From Halobacteriales archaeon QS_6_64_34 (GTDB lineage Archaea; Halobacteriota; Halobacteria; Halobacteriales; Haloarculaceae), in assembly GCA_003020925.1 (NCBI GenBank), contig PXRT01000010.1, positions 114,618-178,617 on the forward strand: DNA of 64,000 nt, in the 5' to 3' direction. This document shows, one piece after another, positions 1-9,137 of this stretch. Both the position numbers and the translations under genes were made by a program. The notes below the pieces were generated by a model. That model did not search any database. It saw nothing but the letters and a program-made list of their open reading frames with translations, and was not told where the DNA came from. Numbering within the stretch: position 1 is the stretch's first letter; every line of letters begins with the position of its first letter.

Positions 1-25
1 TGCAAGTGACTCGTGCGGGCGCTGT

Positions 26-75
26 ATCCCCTCCCTACTCCGCTCCCTCCGGTCGCTCCGTGGAGGAAGGGGGAT
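26..75. repeat. Imperfect hairpin upstream of serS
   Basis: The outer arms ATCCCC and GGGGGAT and the inner arms CTCC and GGAG can pair. On the minus strand the segment contains GACCGGAGGGA, which matches the 11-nt loop consensus seen in other hairpins of this window. It could be a terminator or intergenic repeat of a gene lying left of the window. Positions 76-223 show no further gene; a weak AT-rich promoter-like stretch (cctaatttcg) lies near 191-200. Confidence 0.45.
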
Positions 76-223
76 TAGCGCCCTCACCGCAGAAGCTAAA
101 CCGTCGCCGTCTGCGTGGAAAACGATTGTGTCCCGCCAGCCGTCCGGCGAGAGCGTCGGCCGGTACATACCCACTCCTGCCAGGACCGACACGCCTAATT
201 TCGCCCGTCGAGAACCGCCAAGC

Positions 224-1606
224 ATGTTATCGAGACAGTTCGTCCGGGAGCACCCCGAGACGGTCCGGGATGCCATCGAACGCAAGGGCGTCACGGGCGT
301 CGACCTCGACGAGATTCTGGCCATCGACGAGGAGTGGCGCGAACTGAAGGCGAAAGGCGACGGGTTGCGCCAGGAGCGCAACGAGGTCTCCTCGAAAATC
401 GGCAAGCTGAAACAGGAGGGCAAAGAGGAGCAAGCCCAGGAGGCCATTTCCCGCTCCAGCGAACTCAAAGCGGAACTCCAGAGCGTCGAGGAGCGCGCGG
501 ACGAACTGGAATCGAAGCTCGAAGACGCGCTGCTGGAGATTCCGAACGTCCCCCACGAGTCCGTGCCGACGGGCGAGGACGAGAGTGACAACGTCGAGCG
601 CTACCGCGAGGGCTTTTCGGACCTGCACGAGCTGCCCGACGACGTGGTGCCCCACTACGACCTCGGCGAGGAACTCGACATCCTCGATTTCGAGCGGGGC
701 GCGAAGGTCAGCGGCGGCGGCTTCCAGTTCATCAAGGGCGAGGGCGCGCGCTTAGAGTACGCACTCGTCCAGTTCATGCTCGACATCCACCGCGAGCAGG
801 GGTATTCGGACGTGCTTCCCCCCATCCCCGTCAACTCCGCGTCGATGGAGGGGACCGGCCAGCTCCCGAAGTTCGACGAGGACGCCTATCGCGTCGGGGC
901 CCGCCAGGACGACGACATCGACGAGGACGACCTCTGGTTGCTGCCGACGGCGGAGGTCCCCGTGACGAACATGTACCGCGACGAGATTCTGCTGGACGAC
1001 GACCTGCCGGTCAAACACCAGGCGTTCTCGCCGAACTTCCGGCGGGAGGCCGGCGAACACGGCACCGAGACCCGTGGCTACGTCCGGGTCCACCAGTTCC
1101 ACAAGGTCGAACTCGTCAACTTCGTCCGGCCCGAGGACAGCTACGACCGCCTGGAGGGGCTGCTCGAGGAAGCCGCCGCCGTGCTCGGGGAACTCGGGCT
1201 TCCCTACCGCGTGCTCGATATGTGTACCGGTGACATGGGCTTTACACAGGCCAAGAAGTACGACATCGAGGTGTGGGCGCCCGGTGACGACATGGACGAC
1301 GGCCCGGACGTGGGCGGGCGCTGGCTCGAGGTCTCCTCGGTGTCGAACTTCGAGGATTTCCAGGCCCGCCGCGCGGGGCTTCGCTACCGACCCGAGCGCC
1401 ACGAATCGGCCGACTACCTCCACACGCTCAACGGCTCCGGACTGGCCGTTCCACGGGTCATGGTCGCAATCCTGGAGTACTACCAGAACGACGACGGCAC
1501 CGTCACCGTCCCCGAGGCGCTCCGACCCTACATGGGCGGCCAGGAGACCATCGAGGGGTCGGCGCCCATCAGCGAGAGCGCCGTCGGGTCGGGCGACCGC
1601 GAGTAG
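224..1606 (+). CDS. serS: Seryl-tRNA synthetase
   Basis: The 460-residue protein charges tRNA-Ser with serine using ATP (class II aminoacyl-tRNA synthetase, cytoplasm). Residues 1-105 form the long antiparallel coiled-coil tRNA-binding arm, rich in Glu/Lys/Arg. The catalytic core follows, with a class II motif 2 region (FRREAGEHGTETRGYVRVHQF) and a motif 3 region near the C-terminus (LNGSGLAVPRVMVAILEYYQ). The ATG at 224 is chosen because it gives the typical N-terminus MLSRQFVREHPE; the upstream in-frame ATG at 128 only adds an arginine-rich low-complexity stretch. Length is normal for bacterial-type/haloarchaeal SerRS. Confidence 0.97.
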   Translation: MLSRQFVREHPETVRDAIERKGVTGVDLDEILAIDEEWRELKAKGDGLRQERNEVSSKIGKLKQEGKEEQAQEAISRSSELKAELQSVEERADELESKLEDALLEIPNVPHESVPTGEDESDNVERYREGFSDLHELPDDVVPHYDLGEELDILDFERGAKVSGGGFQFIKGEGARLEYALVQFMLDIHREQGYSDVLPPIPVNSASMEGTGQLPKFDEDAYRVGARQDDDIDEDDLWLLPTAEVPVTNMYRDEILLDDDLPVKHQAFSPNFRREAGEHGTETRGYVRVHQFHKVELVNFVRPEDSYDRLEGLLEEAAAVLGELGLPYRVLDMCTGDMGFTQAKKYDIEVWAPGDDMDDGPDVGGRWLEVSSVSNFEDFQARRAGLRYRPERHESADYLHTLNGSGLAVPRVMVAILEYYQNDDGTVTVPEALRPYMGGQETIEGSAPISESAVGSGDRE

Positions 1607-1623
1607 AGCGCCGACCGGCGGCG

Positions 1624-2091
1624 CTAGTCGCCAGCCAGCGCGGGCGCGACCGCGTCCTGACAGAGATAGCGGACTTGCGGGAGCGTCGCCGGCGGGAGTT
1701 CGTCGGGCTCGACCCACCGAGCGTCGAAGACGCCTTCGTCGTAGTTGGGCACCGGCTCGGTGAGCAGCGAGCAGTCATAGACCCCATACACCGACACCGT
1801 TGCGTCCAGACTGTCGTGGGCGTACCAGAACGTCGAGACGGGCTCGTCGATTCGCGCGCGGCAGTCGAGTTCCTCGGCGAGTTCCCGGCGCAACCCCTCT
1901 GTCGGGCACTCGTGCGTGTGGACACCGCCGCCGGGGAGCGTCCAGAACGGCGTGCCGTCGGCGTGGCGCTCCTGTACGACCAGCACCGCCCGGTCGCTGG
2001 TCACGAGTGCTTTCGCCCCCGAGCGCGGCTGAAACCGACCGATACGCGTCTTACCCATTGCCTCCTGACTCGGCGCGAACCCGTTTGCCAT
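1624..2091 (-). CDS. Nudix hydrolase
   Basis: A 155-residue Nudix-fold protein, predicted to hydrolyse a nucleoside diphosphate linked to another moiety. The Nudix box fits Gx5Ex7REUxEE: it begins at GGVHTHE and ends RRELAEELD, with the usual terminal Gly replaced by Asp. The substrate cannot be told from the sequence. It converges on serS with a 17-bp gap. Around 2100-2230, between this gene and the next, I see only AT-richer non-coding sequence. Confidence 0.88.
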   Translation of the reverse strand: MANGFAPSQEAMGKTRIGRFQPRSGAKALVTSDRAVLVVQERHADGTPFWTLPGGGVHTHECPTEGLRRELAEELDCRARIDEPVSTFWYAHDSLDATVSVYGVYDCSLLTEPVPNYDEGVFDARWVEPDELPPATLPQVRYLCQDAVAPALAGD

Positions 2092-2233
2092 GGACCTATA
2101 ACTTCCGTTTGTGAAGTATTACTACACGGCTCCTAACTCTAACCAGGCCGGTCGCCGGGTCGTTGTATGGTGTCTATACACACGGTATGAAGTACCTACT
2201 GTCACGAGCGACCCAGTATATGTCTTGTCCCCG

Positions 2234-2575
2234 TCATCGTGTGTAGGTCTCGACTCGGGCGATTCCCCCGTCGGTGAACGCGAAGATGTCGACAAAGCCC
2301 ACGATATGGTCGCCGTCGGCGTCGAGCAAGCGCCCGCGCACTGCGACAGTACCGTCGGCCTCGAACACCGCATCGATGGGGTGGGTCGTGTCGGTCTGTG
2401 GTCGCTCCTCGCGCATGAACCGGACGAACCGCTCTCGGCCCTCGATAGTCCGGTCGGGCCGGTCGTGGACGAACTCGGCTGCGAGCAGGGCCGCCAGCAG
2501 CTCGTAGTCGCCCCGGTCCAGCGCGCGATAGTAGGCCCGCGCCCGGTCGACCGGTGCCGTCGGCGGCTCACTCAT
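2234..2575 (-). CDS. NTF2-like / SnoaL-like domain protein
   Basis: A 113-residue protein with the NTF2-like small alpha+beta cone fold pattern: an N-terminal helix with ARAYYRALDRGDYE, then FVHDRPDRTIEGRERFVRFM and a strand-rich C-terminus ending ARVETYTR. Such proteins are often enzymes or stress/small-ligand binders; no specific activity is inferred. Its ATG overlaps the stop of the upstream peroxiredoxin gene (ATGAGTGA), so the two are probably co-translated. Confidence 0.75.
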   Translation of the reverse strand: MSEPPTAPVDRARAYYRALDRGDYELLAALLAAEFVHDRPDRTIEGRERFVRFMREERPQTDTTHPIDAVFEADGTVAVRGRLLDADGDHIVGFVDIFAFTDGGIARVETYTR

Positions 2576-4151
2576 CGGAGCCGGACTCCTCGTCGGTCCG
2601 AGAGGCCGGTGGGTCGTCAGCGTCGATAGGGTCGGGCTCTGGCTCGGCCAGTTCGAGCTGGAGTTCCGGTCCGCCGTCGTCCGTCTCCTCCTCCTGTGTC
2701 TCCGTCTCCCCTCGACTCGTATTTGTGTCGTCGACCTCGTCACTGGCGGCAGCTGTCTCCTGGGCCGTCTCGTCGGCCGCGTCGCCGGCGGCTACCGATT
2801 CGTCAGTCGGTGTGTCGGCGACACTCCCCCCGCCGGCTTCGATAGCCGACTCCTCGACAGTCCGACCGTCCGTGTCCGAATCGCTCGACACGTCAGTAGC
2901 CGTCGCGTCGGCCTCGTCGTCCGTCGTCTCCTCGGCCTCCGCCATCGGCGGCGCCTCGACGATGGCGGTCGACTCCTCGCTCAGTTCGTCCACAGAGGGC
3001 TCGGACTCCGGGTTGTTGGCGGCGAGTTCGGCCTGAATCTCGGCCAGTTCGTCGTCGTCGATGTCGTCCTCGCTGTCCGCACCACTCGCCGTGGCGGTGT
3101 CGTCGCTCGACGCCGTGGCCTCGACGTCCTCGGGCTCGGCCGTGTCCAGGGCCGTCGTCGCCTCGTCGTCGGGCGTCCCCTCGTCGATGTCGACCGCCAG
3201 AGCGGCGTCGTCGACGTCCGATTCGGTCGGCAAAATGCTGTCATCGTCGTCGGTCGCTGCCTTCTCTAAGTCCCCGACGTCTGGCGGCCACTCGTCGTCG
3301 GGGTCCGGGGGTTCTCGGTACTCCCGGACCGTCGACATCGGAATCTCGGCGTCGTCGCGCAGTTCCTGGCCCTCGCTACCGCTGCCACTGGCGTAGGCGC
3401 TGGCCGACCGAGTCAGCCAGTCGGCGGCCTGCCACAGCGCGGTGGCCTTCTCGTTTGCCCCCTCGTAGACGGGGACCAGCGACTCGTCGTCAACGAAGCG
3501 GACGGCGGTGTCGAACCGGTCGGCGGCCGCCTCGAACTCCTCGCGGGCCCGCTGGAAGTCGTGTTGGGCCATCACCCACTCCGTGTTCTGGAAGCTCTCC
3601 ATCGCCGAGGTGAAGGCCCGGCGGCCCTCGGTGTAGTGGGCGTAACCGACCCGGTAGCGGGCGAAGGCGGTGTCGTCGCCGCCCGTCTCGGCCAGCGCGT
3701 CCTTTATCTCCTCGACACGGGGGAGTTCGGTCATATCGTCGGTACTCCAGCTGTAGGTGACGGTGCCGTCGTGGTCGACGACGGCGACGGCCCGCTCTAT
3801 GAGCGACTGGCCGATGTCGTCGACGAACTCGATACCGTACCGCTGGGCGACCTCGCCGTCGGTGTCGGAGAGCAGCGGGACCTTGAGGTCGTATTTCGCT
3901 GCGAACGCCCGGTGGCTGTACACCGAGTCCGGGCTGATACCGAGGATGGTCACGTCCTTCTGCATCGTAAAGAGGTCGAGTTCGTCCAGGTCACAGGACT
4001 CCTCGTCGCAGGCGGGGTTGAAATCGGCCGGGTAGAACACGATGATGACGACGTCGTCGCCCAGATACGCATCGAGCGCGACGCGTCGCTTCTCGCCGTC
4101 GACGAGCGCCGGCAGTTCGAACCCCGGTATCTCGGCCCCCTCGGATAGCAC
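2568..4151 (-). CDS. Bcp-type peroxiredoxin with helical and acidic C-terminal extension
   Basis: Residues 1 to about 150 form a thioredoxin-fold peroxiredoxin of the AhpC/BCP group, reducing peroxides via a cysteine sulfenic acid. The segment FYPADFNPACDEESCD carries a peroxidatic Cys and a second Cys five residues on, as in E. coli BCP; the usual Thr of the PxxxTxxC motif is Asn here. About residues 165-275 are a helical, TPR-like segment (YAHYTEGRRAFTSAMESFQN). The last ~230 residues are an Asp/Glu/Ser/Thr-rich disordered tail. The GTG start at 4151 gives the typical MLSEGAEIPGFELP-like N-terminus; the ATG at 4376 adds non-native arginine-rich sequence. At 527 residues it is more than three times the usual size of the family. 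Confidence 0.85.
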   Translation of the reverse strand: MLSEGAEIPGFELPALVDGEKRRVALDAYLGDDVVIIVFYPADFNPACDEESCDLDELDLFTMQKDVTILGISPDSVYSHRAFAAKYDLKVPLLSDTDGEVAQRYGIEFVDDIGQSLIERAVAVVDHDGTVTYSWSTDDMTELPRVEEIKDALAETGGDDTAFARYRVGYAHYTEGRRAFTSAMESFQNTEWVMAQHDFQRAREEFEAAADRFDTAVRFVDDESLVPVYEGANEKATALWQAADWLTRSASAYASGSGSEGQELRDDAEIPMSTVREYREPPDPDDEWPPDVGDLEKAATDDDDSILPTESDVDDAALAVDIDEGTPDDEATTALDTAEPEDVEATASSDDTATASGADSEDDIDDDELAEIQAELAANNPESEPSVDELSEESTAIVEAPPMAEAEETTDDEADATATDVSSDSDTDGRTVEESAIEAGGGSVADTPTDESVAAGDAADETAQETAAASDEVDDTNTSRGETETQEEETDDGGPELQLELAEPEPDPIDADDPPASRTDEESGSDE

Positions 4152-4258
4152 AAGGCGGTAATCGAACTGTCGGTACTTAAGGGTGGTTGCCAAATCGAGC
4201 GACAAAACGACCCTGCCGTCCCGGACCGTACCGAGTGGCTTTTGCTCGCCGCTGTCGT

Positions 4259-4783
4259 ATGGCCGCCGTGGAACTGCACGTCCGCTACGAGGGCGACGAC
4301 GACCCCGAAAAGTGCAGCGCCCGGAAGCTCGCCCGGTTCGACCTGGCCGAGCTCCACCGGGCGACCCGCTCGACACCGCCGGGCATCGTCCTCAACCCCT
4401 TCGCCGAGCAGGCCCTCTCGCCGGCCGACGCGCCGACGGCCGGCGACGGCGCCCGCCACGAGCGGCTGGTCGCACTGGACTGCTCCTGGGAGACCGCCCG
4501 GCGGGAGGCGTTCGACCTCCAGGGCGTCCATCGGTCCCTCCCCTTCCTCGTCGCGGCCAACCCCGTCAACTACGGGACCCCGTTCCAGCTCACCACCGTC
4601 GAGGCCTTCGCCGGCGCGCTCTGTCTCCTGGGCGGGCGCGAGCACGCCGAGGACATCCTCTCGAAGTTCTCCTGGGGCCACACCTTCCTCGAACTCAACG
4701 AGGAACCCCTCGAACGGTACGCCCGGTGTGTGGACTCGGCCGAAGTCGTCGACGTACAGGACGACTATCTCGTCGAGGAGTGA
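4259..4783 (+). CDS. tsr3: Tsr3-type rRNA aminocarboxypropyltransferase (DUF367)
   Basis: The 174-residue protein belongs to the Tsr3/DUF367 family, which transfers the 3-amino-3-carboxypropyl group from S-adenosylmethionine to a modified small-subunit rRNA uridine during ribosome maturation. Diagnostic blocks are [23 protein letters not shown] and the adjoining [10 protein letters not shown]. The ATG at 4259 removes a spurious upstream extension and yields the expected [20 protein letters not shown] start. The archaeal modification site is inferred from the family. Confidence 0.9.
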   Translation: MAAVELHVRYEGDDDPEKCSARKLARFDLAELHRATRSTPPGIVLNPFAEQALSPADAPTAGDGARHERLVALDCSWETARREAFDLQGVHRSLPFLVAANPVNYGTPFQLTTVEAFAGALCLLGGREHAEDILSKFSWGHTFLELNEEPLERYARCVDSAEVVDVQDDYLVEE

Positions 4784-4899
4784 CCGGCGACCCGCCCCGC
4801 CATGGGTTCGAGCAGCCCCGCTTCGCAGGACGGACACGCGCGACGGGTGTGGGCCTCGAGTTCGTCGTCTATCCTCCTGGCACAAGTTGGACAGTACAT
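4765..4899 (-). CDS. Small CPxC zinc-finger protein
   Basis: A 44-residue ORF starting MYCPTCARR with a second pair in [11 protein letters not shown]. The two CPxC knuckles are spaced as in the many haloarchaeal one-domain zinc proteins and probably bind one Zn ion. The 3' end overlaps the end of tsr3 on the opposite strand by 19 nt. The function is unknown; the small size and overlap make it moderately uncertain. Confidence 0.6.
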   Translation of the reverse strand: MYCPTCARRIDDELEAHTRRACPSCEAGLLEPMAGRVAGHSSTR

Positions 4900-4938
4900 G
4901 TATGAGAGTACCACGCCGGCGATAATGTAGTTATTCCA

Positions 4939-6003
4939 TCAATTCTCAGGGCCAAAGCCGACGCCGATGCCCTGCGGGTCGGCCGGCGGCGCGAGCGGGC
5001 TGGCCGGCAGACCGACGGCCGCCTCGGGGTCGTTGTACCCACCCGGCGCGACGTCGTTGGGCGCGTCGGGGTAGCACAGCGACGCCAGCGCCTGGATGTG
5101 CTGGCGGCCGACGCCAAGTTCGAACTGGCCGCCGCCGTACAGCTGGATGCCCTCGCGCTCGCAGTAGGCTATGGTGTCGAGGACGGACTGAACGGAGCCA
5201 CACCGGGACGGCTTCATGTTCAGCCAGTCGGGCTCGAAGGGCAGCGCCTCGATGCTCTCGACGCCGGTGATAGGCATATCCCAGGTGACCCGCGCCTCGC
5301 GGCCCTCAAAGACCGGCCGGGTCTCCTCGGTGAGCTTCGGGTCCTCAAGGAAGGCGTCGGGCACGGCGTCGGCGACCCGGCGATAGAAGTCGGCGTCCGG
5401 CTCGACGTCGACCTCGGTCCCCTCGTAGAGCCCCTTCAGGTCCAGGACCCGGATATCGTAGTCGGAGAGCGAGGCGAGCAGGGCGTCGTCCCAGTCGGGC
5501 GTCGGGTCCAGTTTGAACGCGAGGTCGTCGTGAATCTCGAGTAAGGCGTTGAGGCGGTCGGTCGTCGGCGGCTGGTCGCCGCCCGGGTTCGAGAGGCGCG
5601 TCGAGACCACGAAGTCGACGGGGTCGTACGCTTGGCCGAGTGCCTCGCCCAGGCTGGTATCGGCCTGTTTGAGCGCTAGATCCAGCGCCGCACTCTCGAA
5701 CCCCCAGCGCCGGTAGTGGCGAAAGCGCTCCTCGTCCGGTGGTTCGGGCCGGATATCGGCGTCGGCGAGAGCATCGGAGACCGAATCGACGGTGTACTCG
5801 CCCGCGAGGTCGACGTCGTGGTCGGCGAGTGCGTGGTGGGCCTCGTTGGTGTAGGTCACGTCCTCGCCCCGGCCCGTCTCGCCTGCGCCGGAGAGGGCGA
5901 TAGTGGTCGTCGCCCGGTCGAAGCCGCTGGAGGTCGCTCGTTCGTGCAGTTCGAAGGTGCAGTCCCGAACGGTGAGTTCCAGGTCGGCGATGCGGTCGTA
6001 CAT
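4939..6003 (-). CDS. Enolase-superfamily protein (mandelate racemase/MLE-like)
   Basis: A 354-residue protein with an N-terminal capping domain (about 1-125) and a barrel-like C-terminal domain. Candidate superfamily residues at strand ends are the Lys of LAFKLDPTPDW, the Asp/Lys of RVLDLKGLY, Glu-Asp in FLEDPKL, Asp in VTWDMPI and the Lys of LNMKPSRCGSV. The substrate is unknown; close haloarchaeal relatives are usually called enolase-like hypothetical proteins. It is divergent from rpl40e with about 107 bp between the starts. Confidence 0.62.
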   Translation of the reverse strand: MYDRIADLELTVRDCTFELHERATSSGFDRATTTIALSGAGETGRGEDVTYTNEAHHALADHDVDLAGEYTVDSVSDALADADIRPEPPDEERFRHYRRWGFESAALDLALKQADTSLGEALGQAYDPVDFVVSTRLSNPGGDQPPTTDRLNALLEIHDDLAFKLDPTPDWDDALLASLSDYDIRVLDLKGLYEGTEVDVEPDADFYRRVADAVPDAFLEDPKLTEETRPVFEGREARVTWDMPITGVESIEALPFEPDWLNMKPSRCGSVQSVLDTIAYCEREGIQLYGGGQFELGVGRQHIQALASLCYPDAPNDVAPGGYNDPEAAVGLPASPLAPPADPQGIGVGFGPEN

Positions 6004-6059
6004 ACGGTACCATTGCGTGTGGTACGTCTAATGTTTCCGACACAGTGTTGACCACGTAA

Positions 6060-6260
<201 letters not shown>

Positions 6261-6284
6261 TTCTCCCGGCACTCTTATCGCCCG

Positions 6285-7169
6285 CTAGGCCGGCTGTGCG
6301 ACCAGCTTCTCCAGCCTGACCGTTGCGTGTGCCACGACCAGCTCCAGGAGCTTCCGGTCCTGTTCGTCGGTGACCGTCCCGCCCGTATCGACAGCGACCA
6401 CGACCGTCGTGGTCTCGCCGCGCCCGGTGACGACAGCCGTCAGCACATCACTGACCGTCTCGCCTACGTCGACCGGCGGGCTGTCGGCGTGGGCAATCAC
6501 GTCGCCGCGTGGGTCCTCCCGAACCGCGCGGGCCAGCTCCGCGACCCGCTCCGCGCTCACGGCTCTGACCGTATTCGAGAGCAGTTCGACCTCCTCGTCC
6601 CGGAGCCGCAACACGGCGGTCTCGTCGATGCCCGTCAGGGAGCTGATGGCCTCGGTGATATAGGCGGCGATGGCGTCGTCGCTCCCCGCCGACGCGATGG
6701 CCCGGCCGTAGTTGTTCACGTCGGCGGCCTTCCGGCCGAAGGCCTCGACGCGGTCGCGCTCGATTTCGAGTTCGTGGCGCCGGTTCCGGCTCCGGGCGTC
6801 GTACAGTCCCACGAGCACGCCGGTGAGCGCGCCGACGGTGAGGATATCGACCGTGAGGTAGGTGGCCCGGTCCAGCGAGCCCATCGTGACCTGCTGGCTA
6901 AAGAGGATGAGGGCGGCCACGGCGACGAAGGCGACCGTCGCGCCGGCGCCCCAGATGACGACCCGCGCCGCCGTCGTCTCGAAGGCGTCGTCGCGGGCCA
7001 GCCAGTAGCCCGCATAGACCAGCGCCAGGCCCATCGCGACGAACGGGAGTGCGTCGACCGCAATGGCGACCGGGATGTCCGTCTGCTGTATGGCATGAAC
7101 GAGCTGGATGCCGGCGAGGACGAGCCCGGCAACGGCCAGCCCCAACCCGGCGAGTGTCCGCCGATGCAT
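6285..7169 (-). CDS. Four-TM protein with C-terminal GAF-like domain
   Basis: A 294-residue protein, topology by hydropathy: about four membrane segments in residues 1-130 (for example LAGLGLAVAGLVLAGIQLV and VVIWGAGATVAFVAVAALIL), a short coiled-coil linker (RSRNRRHELEIERDRVEAF), then a soluble alpha/beta domain resembling a degenerate GAF sensor domain. No kinase core or DNA-binding domain follows, so its output is not evident. The ATG at 7169 immediately precedes the first membrane helix. Confidence 0.6.
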   Translation of the reverse strand: MHRRTLAGLGLAVAGLVLAGIQLVHAIQQTDIPVAIAVDALPFVAMGLALVYAGYWLARDDAFETTAARVVIWGAGATVAFVAVAALILFSQQVTMGSLDRATYLTVDILTVGALTGVLVGLYDARSRNRRHELEIERDRVEAFGRKAADVNNYGRAIASAGSDDAIAAYITEAISSLTGIDETAVLRLRDEEVELLSNTVRAVSAERVAELARAVREDPRGDVIAHADSPPVDVGETVSDVLTAVVTGRGETTTVVVAVDTGGTVTDEQDRKLLELVVAHATVRLEKLVAQPA

Positions 7170-7219
7170 GCCATGTACTATCCACGAACCGAGTAGAAAC
7201 TTACGGCGATATCGGCACG

Positions 7220-7831
7220 CTACTCGTCGGGATATTTTGGCTCGCGCCGCTGTGCTCGCTCCAGGGCCGTCTCGACGATACTGCGGACGTCCCCGTGGAA
7301 GACGCCGCCGTGGCCCGAGTACATCCCCTCGACGCCGTCGGGCATCCGGTCGAGCAGGTCCTGGATGCACTGTATCTCCCGCTCGCGGGACTGGCCCGGC
7401 CGGTCGGTCCGACCGAAGGAGCCCCCCTCGAAGGCGCCGTCGTCGTGGACGACCACGTCGCCCGAGAAGAGCGACTTCTCGGAGACCAGCGAGATGTGGT
7501 CGTCGGCGTGTCCCGGCGTGTACACCACCTCGCAGGTCTCATCGCCCACGAGGAGTTCGTCGCCGTCCGCCAGCGCGTGGTCCCGGCGGGGGTGCTCGGC
7601 GTAGGCGTACACCTCCGCGTCGAAGGCGTCCAGGACGGCGTCCAGTTGCTGGACGTGGTCGCCGTGCTGGTGGGTCAAAACGACCGCATCGAGGTGGTCG
7701 GTGTGGTCGCGGATGGCGTCGACGACGGCTCCCCAGGCCCCCGCGTCGACCAGCGTTGTCCGCTCGCCCAGCGCGAGGTAGGCGTTACAGGTGAACGTCT
7801 CTGCGTCGGCGGTGACGTTGTGGACCTCCAT
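7220..7831 (-). CDS. Metallo-beta-lactamase fold hydrolase, glyoxalase II-like
   Basis: The 203-residue protein has the metal-binding motif THQHGDH (about residues 53-59), a following TPGHADDH block, the SGDVV strand with bridging Asp and a late SGHGG. Size and order of metal ligands resemble glyoxalase II-like thioester hydrolases. The substrate is not assignable from sequence. Confidence 0.85.
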   Translation of the reverse strand: MEVHNVTADAETFTCNAYLALGERTTLVDAGAWGAVVDAIRDHTDHLDAVVLTHQHGDHVQQLDAVLDAFDAEVYAYAEHPRRDHALADGDELLVGDETCEVVYTPGHADDHISLVSEKSLFSGDVVVHDDGAFEGGSFGRTDRPGQSREREIQCIQDLLDRMPDGVEGMYSGHGGVFHGDVRSIVETALERAQRREPKYPDE

Positions 7832-8008
7832 GGCTATGCTCAGTGGCGGGTCCCGCTTGAGTGTCTAGCCCTTGCTGCGAGAAACTGTGGTGAGTACGTT
7901 CGGAACGTGCCACTTGAGAGAGGCGCGGACGGCGCTGCGAACAGATAGAAAGCCCTCGGCTTTCCCAGTTCCTGCAGTTACTCACTCACCGAAAGCCCTC
8001 GACTGCTC

Positions 8009-8146
8009 GCCCTTTCAGTCCACCAGGGATTGCCTGCCCTCCCCCGAGTCGTGCGACGGAGCGCACTCCCGGCCGCGAAGCCGTTTCATCGGCTGAGCCG
8101 GGGAAGGGCAGGTCGGCCTGCGGTATCCTGGCGGACTGGAAGGGCG
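8009..8146. repeat. Long imperfect inverted repeat with GGACTGAAAGGG box
   Basis: The left arm (8009-8051) and right arm (about 8098-8146) are reverse-complement copies of one element: GCCCTTTCAGTCCACCAGG against GCCCTTCCAGTCCGCCAGG, followed by CTGCCC(T)CCCCCGAGTC against CTGCCCTTCCCCGGCTC. The same box in direct form, GGTGGACTGAAAGGGG, recurs at 10771-10786, and the CGACTCGGGGAAGGGCAGG half recurs at 32083-32101. There are no coding signs in 7832-8417. Confidence 0.7.
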
Positions 8147-8151
8147 AACGC

Positions 8152-8216
8152 GCTCGGCACGGGTGCGCGGGCACTATCCGAGCGAAGCGAGGATATCCCG
8201 CACAGCCGTGCCGAGC
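8152..8216. repeat. Extended nested hairpin with 11-nt GAGCGAAGCGA loop
   Basis: GCTCGGCACGG (8152-8162) pairs perfectly with CCGTGCCGAGC (8206-8216). Inside, TGCG..GGG pairs with CCCGCA, and TATCC (8175-8179) with GGATA (8191-8195), leaving the loop GAGCGAAGCGA (8180-8190). The same loop type follows other genes here. Confidence 0.65.
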
Positions 8217-8219
8217 GGG

Positions 8220-8336
8220 TGAGGGCTTCCAAGTGTTACAGAAAAGTAGCGGTGCTGTCACAGACTGTTGCTAGGGATGAGGGCTTCCAAGTGTTACAGA
8301 AAAGTAGCGGTGCTGTCACAGAGACTGTTGCTAGGG
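8220..8336. repeat. 58-nt tandem duplication with a decayed third copy
   Basis: Copy 1 (8220-8276) and copy 2 (8278-8336) both run from TGAGGGCTTCCAAGTGTTAC to GACTGTTGCTAGGG and differ only by a GA insertion in copy 2. A third, diverged partial copy (CGTCCAAGCGCTACAAAAGAG) follows at about 8337-8370. The block lies directly before the ThuA-like gene. It is AT-richer than its surroundings and non-coding. Confidence 0.8.
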
Positions 8337-8417
8337 CGTCCAAGCGCTACAAAAGAGTCCAATGCTGGCACCACGAGCAAGCACTACCTTTAGCCACACC
8401 CCAATCCAAGCACGTCC

Positions 8418-9137
8418 ATGCCATCAGTCACGGTCTGGAACGAATACATTCACGAGCGCGAGGACGACGCCGTCGCCGAGGTCTACCCCGACGGCATCCA
8501 CGCGACCATCGCGACGGCACTGGACGAGCGGGGTCACGACACGCGGACGGCGACACTCCGGGAACCCGAACACGGCCTGACCGAGGCCGTACTCGCGGAG
8601 ACCGACGTCCTGCTCTGGTGGGGGCACGCCGCCCACCACGAGGTCGAGGACGCTATCGTCGACCGGGTCGTCGAGCGCGTCCAGGAAGGGATGGGCCTCA
8701 TCGTCCTCCACTCGGCGCACGCCTCGAAACCCTTCACCCGCCTGCTCGGGACGCCCTGTGACCTGACCTGGCGCGAGGGCGACGAGCGCGAGCGGCTCTG
8801 GATTACGGACCCCGGCCACCTCATCGCCGACGGGCTGGGTGACGCCATCGTCATCGAGGCGACCGAGACCTACGGCGAACCGTTCGGCATCCCGGAACCG
8901 GCCCGCCTCGTCTTCACCTCGTGGTTCGAGGGCGGCGAAGTGTTCCGTTCGGGGTGTTGTTACCGGCGCGGTCGGGGGAAGCTCTTTTATTTCCGCCCCG
9001 GCCACGAGACCTACCCCATCTACCACCGCGAGGATATCCAGCAGGTACTCGACAACGCCGTCCGCTGGGCCGCGCCAAGCGTTGGCGCCGACGCCCACGG
9101 CGGCAACCGGAACGTCGAGGCCCCCGAGTCGGGATAA
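8418..9137 (+). CDS. ThuA-like domain protein
   Basis: A 239-residue protein of the ThuA (trehalose-utilisation) fold, a glutamine-amidotransferase-like alpha/beta domain. Recognisable blocks are [48 protein letters not shown] and [14 protein letters not shown]. ThuA family proteins act in sugar metabolism but the biochemical role here is unknown. No sugar-utilisation neighbours are present. Confidence 0.85.
   Translation: MPSVTVWNEYIHEREDDAVAEVYPDGIHATIATALDERGHDTRTATLREPEHGLTEAVLAETDVLLWWGHAAHHEVEDAIVDRVVERVQEGMGLIVLHSAHASKPFTRLLGTPCDLTWREGDERERLWITDPGHLIADGLGDAIVIEATETYGEPFGIPEPARLVFTSWFEGGEVFRSGCCYRRGRGKLFYFRPGHETYPIYHREDIQQVLDNAVRWAAPSVGADAHGGNRNVEAPESG

Noticed and set aside
8220..8370. 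Tandem repeat considered as a CRISPR array
   Set aside because: The repeats are directly adjacent 58-nt copies without unique spacers, only two and a half units, and no cas genes are present.
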